The translations under genes and the position numbers were made by a program. Below the pieces are notes generated by a model. The model did not search any database. It saw only the letters and a program-made list of their open reading frames with translations, and had not been told where the DNA came from. A DNA stretch of 7,049 bases, taken from positions 1 through 7,049 of the forward strand of contig DAHWGZ010000081.1 in NCBI GenBank assembly GCA_027335965.1, given 5' to 3'. This stretch comes from Acidiferrobacter sp. (lineage in GTDB: Bacteria; Pseudomonadota; Gammaproteobacteria; Acidiferrobacterales; Acidiferrobacteraceae). The stretch's first letter is position 1, and every line of letters begins with the position of its first letter. Shown piece after piece: positions 1-7,049 of the stretch.

Positions 1-9
1 GACTGAGCC

Positions 10-405
10 ATGCGGCACGGCAATAGCGGACGGAAGTTCAACGTAACGAGCGCGCATCGCAAGGCGCTGTTCAAGAACATGGCGGTGTCGTTGTTTCGGC
101 ACGAGCAGATCATAACGACCTTGCCAAAGGCGAAGGAGCTTCGGCGCATCGCCGAGCCCTTGATCACCTTGGGCAAGAGCGCGACGGTCGCGAACCGGCG
201 TCTGGCGTTCGCGCGCCTCGGGGATCGCGAGATCGTCGGCAAGTTGTTCGACGAGCTCGGCGTGCGCTATCAAGACCGCCCGGGCGGTTATCTGCGCATC
301 CTGAAGGTGGGCCTGCGCGCCGGGGATACCGCCCCGATGGCGGTGGTGCAGCTCATTGATCGGCCGGAGAAGGCCGAGGCCGAGGGGACCGAAGCCGCGG
401 CCTGA
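10..405 (+). CDS. rplQ: 50S ribosomal protein L17
   Basis: Structural protein of the large ribosomal subunit, in the cytoplasm. The 131-residue product is close to the usual bacterial length (about 127 in E. coli) and runs through the family's hallmarks in order: an N-terminal [11 protein letters not shown] stretch, the [10 protein letters not shown] segment, the [21 protein letters not shown] segment (about residues 37-57), then NRRLAFARL and [20 protein letters not shown]. The C-terminus is a short Ala/Glu-rich tail, as is usual in proteobacteria. The ATG at 10 is the family start. Only nine bases precede it, so its ribosome binding site cannot be judged. In proteobacteria this gene normally ends the alpha operon, after rpoA, and the strong terminator just downstream fits that position. 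No lesion is visible. Confidence 0.98.
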   Translation: MRHGNSGRKFNVTSAHRKALFKNMAVSLFRHEQIITTLPKAKELRRIAEPLITLGKSATVANRRLAFARLGDREIVGKLFDELGVRYQDRPGGYLRILKVGLRAGDTAPMAVVQLIDRPEKAEAEGTEAAA

Positions 406-433
406 GAGCGGCGAACTCGGCGGCAGGACCGCG

Positions 434-466
434 AAACCGGCTGGCACGGCGCCAGCCGGTTTTTTT
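434..466 (+). terminator. Rho-independent terminator of the rplQ operon
   Basis: A perfect 12-base-pair stem, AAACCGGCTGGC (434-445) paired with GCCAGCCGGTTT (451-462), closes a 5-base loop (446-450). It is followed by an unbroken T run at 460-466. It lies 29 bases after the rplQ stop codon. Stem length, GC content and T-tract are all ideal, so transcription from the ribosomal operon should end here and the next genes need their own promoter. Confidence 0.93.
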
Positions 467-529
467 ATGGGCGTCGCACGAGGGGCGGCCCCTGCCCTTC
501 GGCCGATGGGCGGACGCCACGCGAGGCGC

Positions 530-535
530 TGTAAT
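530..535 (+). promoter_or_regulatory. candidate -10 box for the glycosyltransferase cluster
   Basis: TGTAAT matches five of six positions of the sigma-70 -10 consensus, and stands out in GC-rich DNA. It lies between the rplQ terminator and the first sugar gene, where a promoter is needed. A start about 7 bases downstream would leave a leader of roughly 22 bases before the ATG at 565. No good -35 hexamer is seen 16-18 bases upstream (the region reads TGGGCG or similar), so the call is tentative. Confidence 0.35.
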
Positions 536-551
536 GGCCGCCGATGACAGC

Positions 552-557
552 GAAGGG
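552..557 (+). promoter_or_regulatory. ribosome binding site selecting the ATG at 565
   Basis: GAAGGG lies 7 bases before the ATG at 565 and resembles a Shine-Dalgarno sequence. The alternative in-frame ATG at 544 has no purine-rich stretch before it. This favours the start at 565 over the longer reading frame. Confidence 0.55.
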
Positions 558-564
558 CCGGGGC

Positions 565-1641
565 ATGGACGCCTTCAAAAGCGTGGCGCGCGTGTTGTTG
601 GTGCGTCTCGACAACATCGGGGACATTCTTATGTTGTCGCCGGCGGTGGGGGCGCTCCGGCGGGCGTGGCCGGGCGCTGAGCTTGCGCTCATGGCCTCGC
701 CGGCCGGGGCCTCCGCGGCGGGGCTTGTGCCGGGCCTCGACGAGGTGTTCGCGCATCGCGCCCTGTGGCAGGACGCCCGGGGCGACATGCCCCTCGATCC
801 GGGCCGTGAACAGGCGCTGGTGTCCGAGCTTGCCCGCCGGTCCTTCGATGCGGCGCTCATATTCACGAGTTTCTCGCAAAGCCCCTTTCCGCCCGCCTAT
901 GCCTGTTATCTGGCGGGCATTCCGCTGCGTGTCGGCCAATCCCGCGAGTTCGGCGGCGGGCTCTTGACGCATGCGGTGCGCCCCCCGGCCGACGACTGCC
1001 ATCAGGTGGATCGGAATCTGCATCTCTTGCGCGAGGTCGGCATTCCCGTCGGCGGGCCGGAGGCGGCCGCCACGCGCATCATGGTGACGCCCGCAGCGCA
1101 CGCGCGGGCGCAACGGCTGTTGCAGGAGCGGGGCGTGCGCGGGGATTTCGTCGTGATCGCCCCCGGCGCGACCTGCAGCGCGCGCCGATACCCCGAGGGG
1201 CGCTACGCGGCGGTGGCCGCCGGCCTGAGGCGGGCGGGACGCGCGGTCGTGGTAGTGGGCGGCCCCAAGGACGCCGCCCGTGGCGCGGCGGTGGCGGGCG
1301 CCTCCGGGGCGGTATCCTTGTGCGGACAGACCGATATCGCGGCGCTCGTAGCGCTGCTCGCGCGCGCCCGGCTGCTCATCGCCAACGATTCCGGGCCGAT
1401 GCATCTGGCCGATGCGGTCGGTTGTCCCATGGTGATCCTGTACGCGGGCACCGACCTCGAGTCGCAATGGCGTCCCCGCCGCGCCCCCGCGCGCCTCCTG
1501 CGCCGGCCAACCGCCTGTTCCCCCTGTTACCGATTCACGTGCCCTTATGAGCTCGAGTGCCTGGCGATCCCGCCCGCGGAGGTGGTGGCGCACGCGCTCG
1601 GTTTGTGGGGCGAGACCCTCCGGGAGGCGGCCGATGGTTGA
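565..1641 (+). CDS. glycosyltransferase family 9 (ADP-heptose:LPS heptosyltransferase-like)
   Basis: Probable inner-membrane-associated GT-B glycosyltransferase that transfers a heptose-like sugar from a nucleotide donor to a lipopolysaccharide core or related glycan. The 358-residue product has the family 9 N-terminal signature VRLDNIGDILMLSPA (about residues 13-27) and the C-terminal donor-site signature IANDSGPMHLADAVG (about 272-286). It ends with a cysteine cluster at C318, C321, C326 and C332 (CSPC...TCP...ECL), common in one branch of the family. No signal peptide or transmembrane helix is seen. The start at 565 is preferred to the in-frame ATG at 544 because of the purine-rich GAAGGG upstream. 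The frame is intact and overlaps the following heptose gene by 8 bases, implying one operon with translational coupling. Donor and acceptor are inferred from family and neighbours; a specific WaaC, WaaF or WaaQ assignment is not justified. Confidence 0.92.
   Translation: MDAFKSVARVLLVRLDNIGDILMLSPAVGALRRAWPGAELALMASPAGASAAGLVPGLDEVFAHRALWQDARGDMPLDPGREQALVSELARRSFDAALIFTSFSQSPFPPAYACYLAGIPLRVGQSREFGGGLLTHAVRPPADDCHQVDRNLHLLREVGIPVGGPEAAATRIMVTPAAHARAQRLLQERGVRGDFVVIAPGATCSARRYPEGRYAAVAAGLRRAGRAVVVVGGPKDAARGAAVAGASGAVSLCGQTDIAALVALLARARLLIANDSGPMHLADAVGCPMVILYAGTDLESQWRPRRAPARLLRRPTACSPCYRFTCPYELECLAIPPAEVVAHALGLWGETLREAADG
1622..1627 (+). promoter_or_regulatory. ribosome binding site of the hldE-type gene
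   Basis: GGGAGG lies 6 bases before the ATG at 1634, inside the last codons of the preceding glycosyltransferase gene. It is a strong Shine-Dalgarno match and fixes the start of the downstream gene at 1634, rather than at the in-frame ATG at 1655. Confidence 0.75.
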
Positions 1642-3089
1642 CGTACAGACGCTCATGACTGTGCTGCAGTCTTTCAGGGAACGGCGCGTCGTGGTCCTCG
1701 GGGAGGTGATCCGGGATCGTGACCTCAAGGGCCGCGCGGCCGGCATTTGTCGCAAGGCGCCGGTGCCGGTGGTGGGGCTCGAGACCGTGCAGGAGGTCCC
1801 GGGGCGGGGCGGCCAACGCCGCCAACCTGAGCGCCCTGGGGGCCCAGGCGCGCCTCGTATCGTGGGTCGGCGCGGATCGGCCAGGCCGCCGGCTGCGCGC
1901 TTATCGAGCGCCAGGGCGTGGACTGCGAGGGCGTCGTCGCCGATCCCGGGCGGCGCACCGGGGTCAAGCAGCGGCTGCGTTGTGACGATCCACTCGTGGC
2001 GCGTTTCGACGAGGGCGACGTGGGTCCGATGGGCGCGAGACTCGCCGCGCGGCTTGCCGCCGCGCACGCGACCGTCGATTGCGATGCCGTGCTTGTGTCG
2101 GATTACGGGCCGGGCCCCATGGGCCCGGCCCTGCGCGAGGCCGTGAGGCGCCTGCGGGGACAAAAGCTCGCGCTGGTCGTCGATGCGAAGGATCCTGGCG
2201 GCTATCGCGATCTTGCACCGCTCGTGGTCAAGCCCAACTTCGCGGAGGCCGCCCGGCTTTTGGGCGTCGGCGGCGCCCCGCCGAACGATCGCGCCGACTT
2301 CATCGCCCGTCACGAAGACCGTCTCCTGGACGCCACCGGCGCGTGCTTGGTGGTGGTGACCCTCGATGCCGAGGGGGCCCTGCTTGCTGGGCGCCGACGG
2401 CCCATACCGGACCACCGGGTGCGTCGTGCCCGCCGCCCATGCCGCCGGCGCCGGCGACACGTTCGTGAGCGCCATGACGCTCGCGCTCGCATCCGGCGCC
2501 GGCCTGCGAGCGGCGATGGACCTGGCGGCCGCCGCCGATCTCATTCTCGCGCGCGAGGGCACGGCGACCTGTGGAGGGGATGAGCTGGGTCGCGAGTTGG
2601 CCGGCCAGGGGAAGTTTCTGCGCGACGCGATCCAGATCCGGCAAAGCGCCGGGCGCCTGCGTCAGGAGGGGCGGCGCGTGGTCTTCACCAACGGCTGTTT
2701 CGATATCCTGCATCGCGGCCGTATCACCTATCTGGAGCGCGCGAAGGCCTTGGGCGACGTCTTGATCGTGGACCTGAACGATGATGACTCGGCCCGGCGC
2801 CTGAAGGGGGCCGGACGGCCGCTCAATCCGCTCGCCGACCGCATCGCCGTGGTGGCGGCCCTGGGTTGCGTGGACCATGTCCTGGCCTTCGCCGGGGACA
2901 CCGCCCATGGGCCCATCGAGATGGTGCGTCCGGATGTGTTCGCGAAGGGCGGCGACTACGCCGCCAAGACCTTGCCGGAGGTCGCCCTGGTCGAGGCGCT
3001 GGGCGGGCGGGTCCGGCTTCGAGTACATGGACGACCGTTCGACCAGCGGCCTCATAGAGCGCATTCGCAGGGACGCGAAGACCGGCTAG
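1634..3089 (+). pseudogene. hldE: HldE-type bifunctional heptose-7-phosphate kinase / heptose-1-phosphate nucleotidyltransferase, four frameshifts
   Basis: Family role: the N-terminal PfkB/ribokinase domain phosphorylates D-glycero-D-manno-heptose 7-phosphate at C1; the C-terminal domain then makes the nucleotide-activated heptose. Homology is continuous but passes through all three frames. Each change is repaired by dropping one base: near 1805 (restores PGGAANAANLSALGA), 1881, 2373-2386 (restores LLGADGPYRT) and 3020 (restores VRLEYMDDRSTSGLIERI). The corrected gene is exactly 484 codons including the stop, or 483 residues (E. coli HldE has 477). Kinase marks are APVPVV, PGGAAN and HAAGAGDTF with catalytic Asp near 274; nucleotidyltransferase marks are FTNGCFDIL, FAKGGDY and RSTSGLIERI. 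Oddities: HxGH reads HRGR, and the usual V(G/A)VNSD region reads VDLNDD. The gene has a strong binding site and couples to the upstream gene. As written it cannot encode a full protein; decay and sequence error cannot be told apart here. Confidence 0.85.
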
Positions 3090-3867
3090 GGGACGTTCTG
3101 ATACCGACCTACAATCGACCGGCGGCCCTGGCCGTGACGCTCGCGAGCCTGCCGGCTCAGGAGCTGCCGCTGCGCGTGGTGGTGTCCGATCAGGGTGACG
3201 TTGCCGGCCTCGTCGACCGCGGAGGTGCGGGCCATCGCCCGGGTGCTCGAGGCCGAGGGGCATTGCCTGGCCTGGCATCGCCACCTGCCGCGCCGCGGGC
3301 TCGCCGAACAGCGCGCCTTCCTGCTCGAGCAGGCGCGCCCCCCCCACGCCCTGTTCCTCGACGATGACGTGATTCTGGGGCGTGGCGCCCTGCCTCCGTT
3401 GCCAGCCACCCTGAAGGCCGAGGGCTGCGGGTTCGTGGGCTACGGCCTCATCGGGCTCAGTTTCCGGGACGATGAGCGCCCCCATGAGCGGCGGATCGAG
3501 TTCTGGCAGGGGGCCGGTGATCCCCGAGACCGTGACCCCGCAGTCGCCGTCATGGGCCCGCCACCGCCTGCATAATGCCGCCAATCTCTATCATGCGGGG
3601 CGTCATGTGAGCGGTTACCATCGATATCGCGCCGCCTGGATAGGGGGCTGCGTCCTGTACGATGTCGCGGCCTTGCGGGCCGTCGGGGGTTTTCCCTTCT
3701 GGCGGCATCTGCCCGTGGAGCACTGCGGGGAGGATGGGCTCGCGCAACTCAAGGTCATGGCCCGGTTCGGGGGGTGCGGCCTGTTGCCGTCGCGGGCCTA
3801 TCATCAGGAATTGCCGACGACCATCACGGATCGGCGCGTGGACGCGCCACGCGTGCTGGCCTTTTGA
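3089..3867 (+). pseudogene. glycosyltransferase family 2, two frameshifts and no clear start codon
   Basis: Homology to GT-A family 2 glycosyltransferases (inverting, nucleotide-sugar dependent) begins with DVLIPTYNRPAALAVTL immediately after the hldE stop and runs through three frames. Dropping one base near 3200 (joins VVVSDQGD to LPASSTAEVRAIARVLEAEG) and one in the five-G run at 3509-3513 (joins EFWQG to PVIPETVTPQ) restores about 257 residues. Marks in order are IPTYNRP, the metal-binding LFLDDDV (about residues 88-94), WIGGCVLYDVAALRAVGGFPFW, HCGEDGLAQLKVMARFGGCG and YHQELPTT. This is a typical single-domain cytosolic enzyme without transmembrane helices. No ATG, GTG or TTG opens the frame near 3086-3101; only CTA at 3086 and CTG at 3098 are near. 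It probably formed the end of the sugar operon. Acceptor and donor are unknown. As written it is not translatable in full. Confidence 0.75.
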
Positions 3868-3944
3868 CATCCCCATCCCAGGGAAGCCGTTTCCCGGAGG
3901 GGCGCGCCCGATGGCGAATCCCCGGACGGCCCTCGCGCGCCGGG

Positions 3945-3953
3945 TGCTAGACT
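3945..3953 (+). promoter_or_regulatory. candidate extended -10 promoter of the SAM hydroxide adenosyltransferase
   Basis: TGCTAGACT fits the extended -10 pattern (TGn followed by TAnAnT; the hexamer matches four of six). It ends only 6 bases before the ATG at 3960, which places the expected transcription start at or next to the start codon. No clear -35 box is seen; extended -10 promoters can do without one. No Shine-Dalgarno sequence lies before the ATG, which agrees with a leaderless message. Confidence 0.4.
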
Positions 3954-3959
3954 GGGCGA

Positions 3960-4673
3960 ATGATTGTGCTGCTGACCGATTTCGGGGTGGCCGACCCTTA
4001 TGTGGGCCAGGTGCGCCTGCGGCTCGCCGCGCTCGCGCCCGGGGTCCCGGTCATCGATCTCTTCCATGATCTGCCCGATTTCGCCATCCAGGCCAGCGCC
4101 CATCTCCTGAGCGCCTATTGCCGCGATGTCCCGGCGGGCGCGGTCATCATGGCGGTCGTCGATCCCGGGGTGGGGGGCGCGCGCAACGCCATCGTCTTGC
4201 GCGCCGGCGGGCGCCTCTACGTCGGCCCCGACAATGGGCTTTTCGAGATGGTGGCGCGGCGCGAGGGGGTGGAGTCCTGCGAGGCCCTGACCATACCGGC
4301 CACGGCCGCGCCCACCTTTCATGGACGCGACGTATTCGCGCCGGCGGCCGCGGCCCTGGCGCGCGGCGCGTGTCCGTCCGCCCAGCCGGCGCCCTTGACG
4401 CGGTTTCCGGACTGGCCCGACGACTGGGCGCGCGTCTTGTTCATCGATCACTACGGCAATGTCGTGACCGGCCTGCGCGCGCGGCCGAGCCTGCGCTCGC
4501 TCGCCATCAAAGGCCGCCGGTTGCGGCGCGCGCGCGTCTTTGCCGAGGGCGTGCCCGGGGAGCCGTTTTTTTACGAAAACGCCAACGGCCTGATCGAGAT
4601 CGCGGTCCGTGAGGGCTCGGCGGCCGCGATCCTGGGCCTACAGCTTGCCGACCCGCTTCTGGTCCTCGACTGA
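3960..4673 (+). CDS. S-adenosyl-L-methionine hydroxide adenosyltransferase (SAM hydrolase, adenosine-forming; DUF62/COG1912)
   Basis: Cytosolic enzyme of the family that also holds the SAM-dependent chlorinase and fluorinase; the common bacterial and archaeal members instead use water to split SAM into adenosine and methionine. The 237-residue product shows [12 protein letters not shown] (residues 6-17, with the ribose-binding Asp7), [10 protein letters not shown] (66-75), GPDNGLFE (89-96), [16 protein letters not shown] (119-134) and [11 protein letters not shown] (162-172). Asp68, Arg75 and His121 match the Asp-Arg-His triad reported for the hydroxide adenosyltransferases, so hydrolysis is far likelier than halogenation. 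The start at 3960 gives the usual [10 protein letters not shown]-terminus. The frame is intact, in contrast to the broken gene upstream. The 3' end overlaps the convergent uvrA by 36 bases. The physiological role of this family is poorly known, and no neighbour suggests one. Confidence 0.92.
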   Translation: MIVLLTDFGVADPYVGQVRLRLAALAPGVPVIDLFHDLPDFAIQASAHLLSAYCRDVPAGAVIMAVVDPGVGGARNAIVLRAGGRLYVGPDNGLFEMVARREGVESCEALTIPATAAPTFHGRDVFAPAAAALARGACPSAQPAPLTRFPDWPDDWARVLFIDHYGNVVTGLRARPSLRSLAIKGRRLRRARVFAEGVPGEPFFYENANGLIEIAVREGSAAAILGLQLADPLLVLD

Positions 4674-7049
4674 GGCCGCGGGGGGCCGCGCGTGACGCTC
4701 GAGGACCTGCCGCAGATAACGCCCGGTGTGCGAGGACAGATGGGTGGCCAAGGCCTCGGGCGTGCCGCTCGCGACCACGCGACCGCCGCCGCTCCCGCCT
4801 TCCGGGCCGAGGTCCACGAGATAATCCGCGGTCTTTATGACATCGAGATTGTGCTCGATGATGACCACGGTGTTGCCCCGTTCCGTCAATGTCTGGAGCA
4901 CGCCGATCAATTGCCGGATGTCATGGAAATGGAGGCCCGTGGTCGGCTCGTCGAGGATATAGAGTGTGCGTCCGGTGTCGCGTTTCGAGAGTTCGCGCGC
5001 GAGCTTGATGCGCTGCGCCTCGCCCCCGGACAGGGTCGTTGCCGACTGCCCGAGCGTGAGGTAGGCGAGTCCCACGTCGGTCAGGGTCTCGAGCTTGCGG
5101 CGTATCGAAGGGACCGCGTCGAAGAAGGACAGGGCCTCCTCCACGGTCATTTGCAGGACTTCGTGGATGGTCCGGCCCTTGTAGCGGATCTCGAGCGTCT
5201 CGCGGTTGTAGCGCATGCCCTTGCAGACATCGCACGGCACGTACATGTCGGGCAGGAAGTGCATCTCGACCTTGACGAGCCCGTCGCCCTCGCAGGCCTC
5301 GCAACGTCCGCCGCGGACGTTGAACGAGAAACGCCCCGGACCGAATCCGCGCTCGCGGGCCTCGACCGTGGCGGCGAAGAGGTCCCGCAAGGGGGTGAAG
5401 AGGCCGGTATACGTGGCGGGATTGGAGCGTGGCGTCCGCCCGATCGGGCTTTGGTCGATGTCCACGACCTTGTCGAAGGCCTCGAGGCCATCGATGCCGG
5501 CGTGCGCCGCGACATCCAGCCGCGTCTTGTTCAGATGATTGGCGGCGGCGGCGTAGAGCGTGTCATTGATGAGGGTGGATTTACCGGACCCCGAGACGCC
5601 GGTTACGCAGGTCAGGGCCGCGACCGGGATGCCCACGTCGACGCCGCGCAGGTTGTTGCCGCGCGCCCCACGGATCACGATCTCGCCGTTTCCGCCGCGG
5701 CGGATCGATGGTACCGGGATTTCCTCGATGCCCTTCAGGTATTTCCCGGTCAGGGAGTCGGGATTTTCCATGATCTGCGCCGGGGTCCCTTGGGCCACGA
5801 TCTGCCCGCCGTGAACCCCGGCCCCGGGGCCCACGTCCACGACGTGATCGGCGGCCAGGATCGCCTCTTCGTCATGTTCGACCACGATCACGGTATTGCC
5901 CATGTCGCGCAGGGTCTCCAGGGTCGCGAGCAGGCGGCCATTATCGCGCTGGTGCAGGCCTATGGAGGGCTCGTCCAGGACATACATGACGCCGACGAGC
6001 CCGGCACCGATCTGCGATGCGAGCCGGATGCGCTGCGCCTCGCCCCCGGACAGGGTCTCCGCGGAGCGCGCGAGGGTCAGGTAATCGAGTCCCACGTTCA
6101 CGAGAAATTTGAGGCGCTCGCTGATCTCGTGAACGATCTTGGCGGCGATCACCCCGCGCTGGCCGGGGAGCAGCAGGTGCGAAAAGAAGGTATGGGCCTC
6201 GTGAATCGACAAGGCCGTGACCTCGTGGATGGCGCGCGCGTCGATGAATACGTTGCGCGCCTCCTCGCGTAGGCGGCTGCCGGCGCAGGCCTCGCAGACC
6301 TGGTTGCCTATGAAGCGCGCGAGCTCGTCGCGCACGCTCGCCGACTCCGTCTCGCGATAGCGGCGCTCCATGTTGGGGATCACGCCCTCGAACGGGTGCT
6401 TGCGCCGATGGCGCCGTCCGCGATCCACGTAGGTGAAGGTGATCGATTCCTCGCCGCTGCCATGGAGGATGACCTGCCGGACCTTTTTGGGGAGGTCCTC
6501 GAAGGGAGTCTCGATATCGACGTCGTAGTTCCGGGCAATCGACTCCAGGAGCTGAAAATAGAACGGGTTGCGGCGGTCCCACCCGCGTATCGCCCCCGCC
6601 GGCAGGCTCAAGGTCGGGTCTTGTATGACACGCTCGGGGTCGAAGAACTGGCGAACGCCGAGGCCGTCGCAGCTCGGGCAGGCGCCGGCGGGGTTATTGA
6701 AAGAAAAGATCCGCGGTTCCAGTTCCGCGAGACTGAAGCCGCAGTGCGGGCAGGCGTAGCGCGCCGAAAACAGCAATTCCTGCGCCGCTTCGCCATCGGC
6801 GGGCAGGGTCACGAGGCGCACGAGGCCCTCCGACAGCGACAGTGCGTTCTCGAAGGACTCGGCGAGCCGCGCCTCCTGTCCGGGACGCAGCACCAGGCGG
6901 TCGACGACCGCCTCGACCGTGTGTTTTTGGGTCTTGGCAAGCGGCGGGGCCTCACCGAGCTCGACTACCCGTCCATCGATGCGGGCACGGACATAGCCGC
7001 GCGCCTTCAGTTCCTCGAGTTTGTTCAGGGCCTCGCCCTTGCGCCCCGA
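4638..7049 (-). CDS. uvrA: excinuclease ABC subunit A (UvrA), N-terminus outside the window
   Basis: DNA-damage sensor of nucleotide excision repair; a dimeric ATPase that finds lesions and loads UvrB. The frame stays open from the window edge at 7049 to the TAG at 4638-4640, giving 803 residues; E. coli UvrA has 940, so roughly the first 150, with the first Walker A site, lie outside. The visible part starts in the UvrB-binding region ([25 protein letters not shown]). It then shows a CPHC/CPSC zinc module (6741-6752, 6669-6680), the first ABC signature LSGGEAQRI (6030-6056), Walker [13 protein letters not shown], second Walker [10 protein letters not shown] (5574-5600), a CEAC/CDVC zinc module (5292-5303, 5223-5234), the second LSGGEAQRI (5010-5036) and [12 protein letters not shown]. 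The final GTG at 6891-6893 is an internal valine codon, not the start. All visible motifs are intact. The gene is convergent with the SAM hydrolase gene and overlaps it by 36 bases. Confidence 0.98.
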   Translation of the reverse strand, partial: SGRKGEALNKLEELKARGYVRARIDGRVVELGEAPPLAKTQKHTVEAVVDRLVLRPGQEARLAESFENALSLSEGLVRLVTLPADGEAAQELLFSARYACPHCGFSLAELEPRIFSFNNPAGACPSCDGLGVRQFFDPERVIQDPTLSLPAGAIRGWDRRNPFYFQLLESIARNYDVDIETPFEDLPKKVRQVILHGSGEESITFTYVDRGRRHRRKHPFEGVIPNMERRYRETESASVRDELARFIGNQVCEACAGSRLREEARNVFIDARAIHEVTALSIHEAHTFFSHLLLPGQRGVIAAKIVHEISERLKFLVNVGLDYLTLARSAETLSGGEAQRIRLASQIGAGLVGVMYVLDEPSIGLHQRDNGRLLATLETLRDMGNTVIVVEHDEEAILAADHVVDVGPGAGVHGGQIVAQGTPAQIMENPDSLTGKYLKGIEEIPVPSIRRGGNGEIVIRGARGNNLRGVDVGIPVAALTCVTGVSGSGKSTLINDTLYAAAANHLNKTRLDVAAHAGIDGLEAFDKVVDIDQSPIGRTPRSNPATYTGLFTPLRDLFAATVEARERGFGPGRFSFNVRGGRCEACEGDGLVKVEMHFLPDMYVPCDVCKGMRYNRETLEIRYKGRTIHEVLQMTVEEALSFFDAVPSIRRKLETLTDVGLAYLTLGQSATTLSGGEAQRIKLARELSKRDTGRTLYILDEPTTGLHFHDIRQLIGVLQTLTERGNTVVIIEHNLDVIKTADYLVDLGPEGGSGGGRVVASGTPEALATHLSSHTGRYLRQVLERHARPPAASVEDQKRVGKL
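5007..5037. repeat. 31-base direct repeat, copy 1, in the second ABC signature of uvrA
   Basis: These 31 bases are identical to 6027-6057, exactly 1,020 bases (340 codons) away and in the same frame. On the minus strand they encode LSGGEAQRI plus flanking bases. The protein match is expected because UvrA has two ABC halves, but the match also covers every wobble position. It is an internal coding repeat, not a mobile element. Confidence 0.9.
6027..6057. repeat. 31-base direct repeat, copy 2, in the first ABC signature of uvrA
   Basis: Identical to 5007-5037. Some similarity continues beyond the perfect core: GAGTCCCACGT occurs a little further on in both copies, near 5069 and 6088, where both halves encode the VGL(D/A)YLTL stretch. 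Confidence 0.9.

Noticed and set aside
4..6. TGA just before rplQ as the end of rpoA.
   Set aside because: rpoA is the expected upstream gene, but only nine bases are present, so neither the frame nor the homology can be tested.
544..564. Upstream in-frame ATG at 544 as the start of the family 9 glycosyltransferase.
   Set aside because: It adds only seven residues (MTAKGRG), has no Shine-Dalgarno sequence before it, and the ATG at 565 has GAAGGG at good spacing.
2300..3064. A 254-codon minus-strand frame opposite hldE, and similar minus-strand frames at 2823-3584 and 3804-4451.
   Set aside because: These lie opposite clear plus-strand homology, have no ribosome binding sites that stand out, and show no family motif. 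Long antisense frames are expected at this GC content.
1800..3515. Programmed ribosomal frameshifting as the cause of the frame changes.
   Set aside because: Six shifts in two genes, without slippery-site and stem-loop arrangements or a family history of recoding, are far better explained by decay or sequence error.
3881..3895. Hairpin GGGAA-GCCGT-TTCCC after the family 2 gene as a terminator.
   Set aside because: The stem is only five base pairs and no T-tract follows; GGAGGGGCG comes next.
3960..4673. SAM-dependent fluorinase or chlorinase (organohalogen synthesis).
   Set aside because: The Asp68-Arg75-His121 triad of the water-using branch is present, the length fits that branch, and no halogen-metabolism gene lies nearby.
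4692..6272. A 526-codon open frame on the plus strand, opposite uvrA.
   Set aside because: It is the mirror of the GC-biased uvrA frame. Its translation has low complexity, rich in Gly, Asp, Val and Ala, with no domain I recognise, and uvrA on the other strand is unmistakable.

Overview
The window reads as chromosomal DNA from a high-GC proteobacterium, most likely gammaproteobacterial. The L17 and UvrA sequences resemble the gamma/beta-proteobacterial forms closely, and the genes use G/C-rich wobble codons throughout. The species cannot be named from this window. No mobile element, CRISPR array, tRNA or rRNA is visible.

Layout: (1) 10-405, rplQ, the end of a ribosomal-protein operon, closed by a textbook intrinsic terminator at 434-466. 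(2) 565-3867, a three-gene plus-strand cluster for surface polysaccharide or lipopolysaccharide: an intact family 9 (heptosyltransferase-like) glycosyltransferase, then an HldE-type heptose kinase/nucleotidyltransferase, then a family 2 glycosyltransferase. The first two overlap by 8 bases and the third follows directly. The HldE and family 2 genes are both broken in this sequence. Six frame changes, four in hldE and two in the glycosyltransferase, are each explained by one extra base. Taking out the four extra bases restores a 483-residue HldE, the usual family length. (3) 3960-4673, an intact SAM hydroxide adenosyltransferase (DUF62/COG1912), possibly leaderless. (4) 4638-7049, uvrA on the minus strand, intact but lacking its N-terminus at the window edge. 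Its 3' end overlaps the 3' end of the SAM gene by 36 bases.

The three sugar genes would work together: HldE makes activated heptose, and the two glycosyltransferases use sugar nucleotides to build an outer-membrane glycan. They sit between two housekeeping genes, rplQ and uvrA. The main puzzle is whether the six frameshifts, together with odd residues at conserved HldE positions, are real gene decay or local sequence error. The roughly 4.6 kb of coding sequence in the other genes shows no frame break. I see no convincing undescribed system here.
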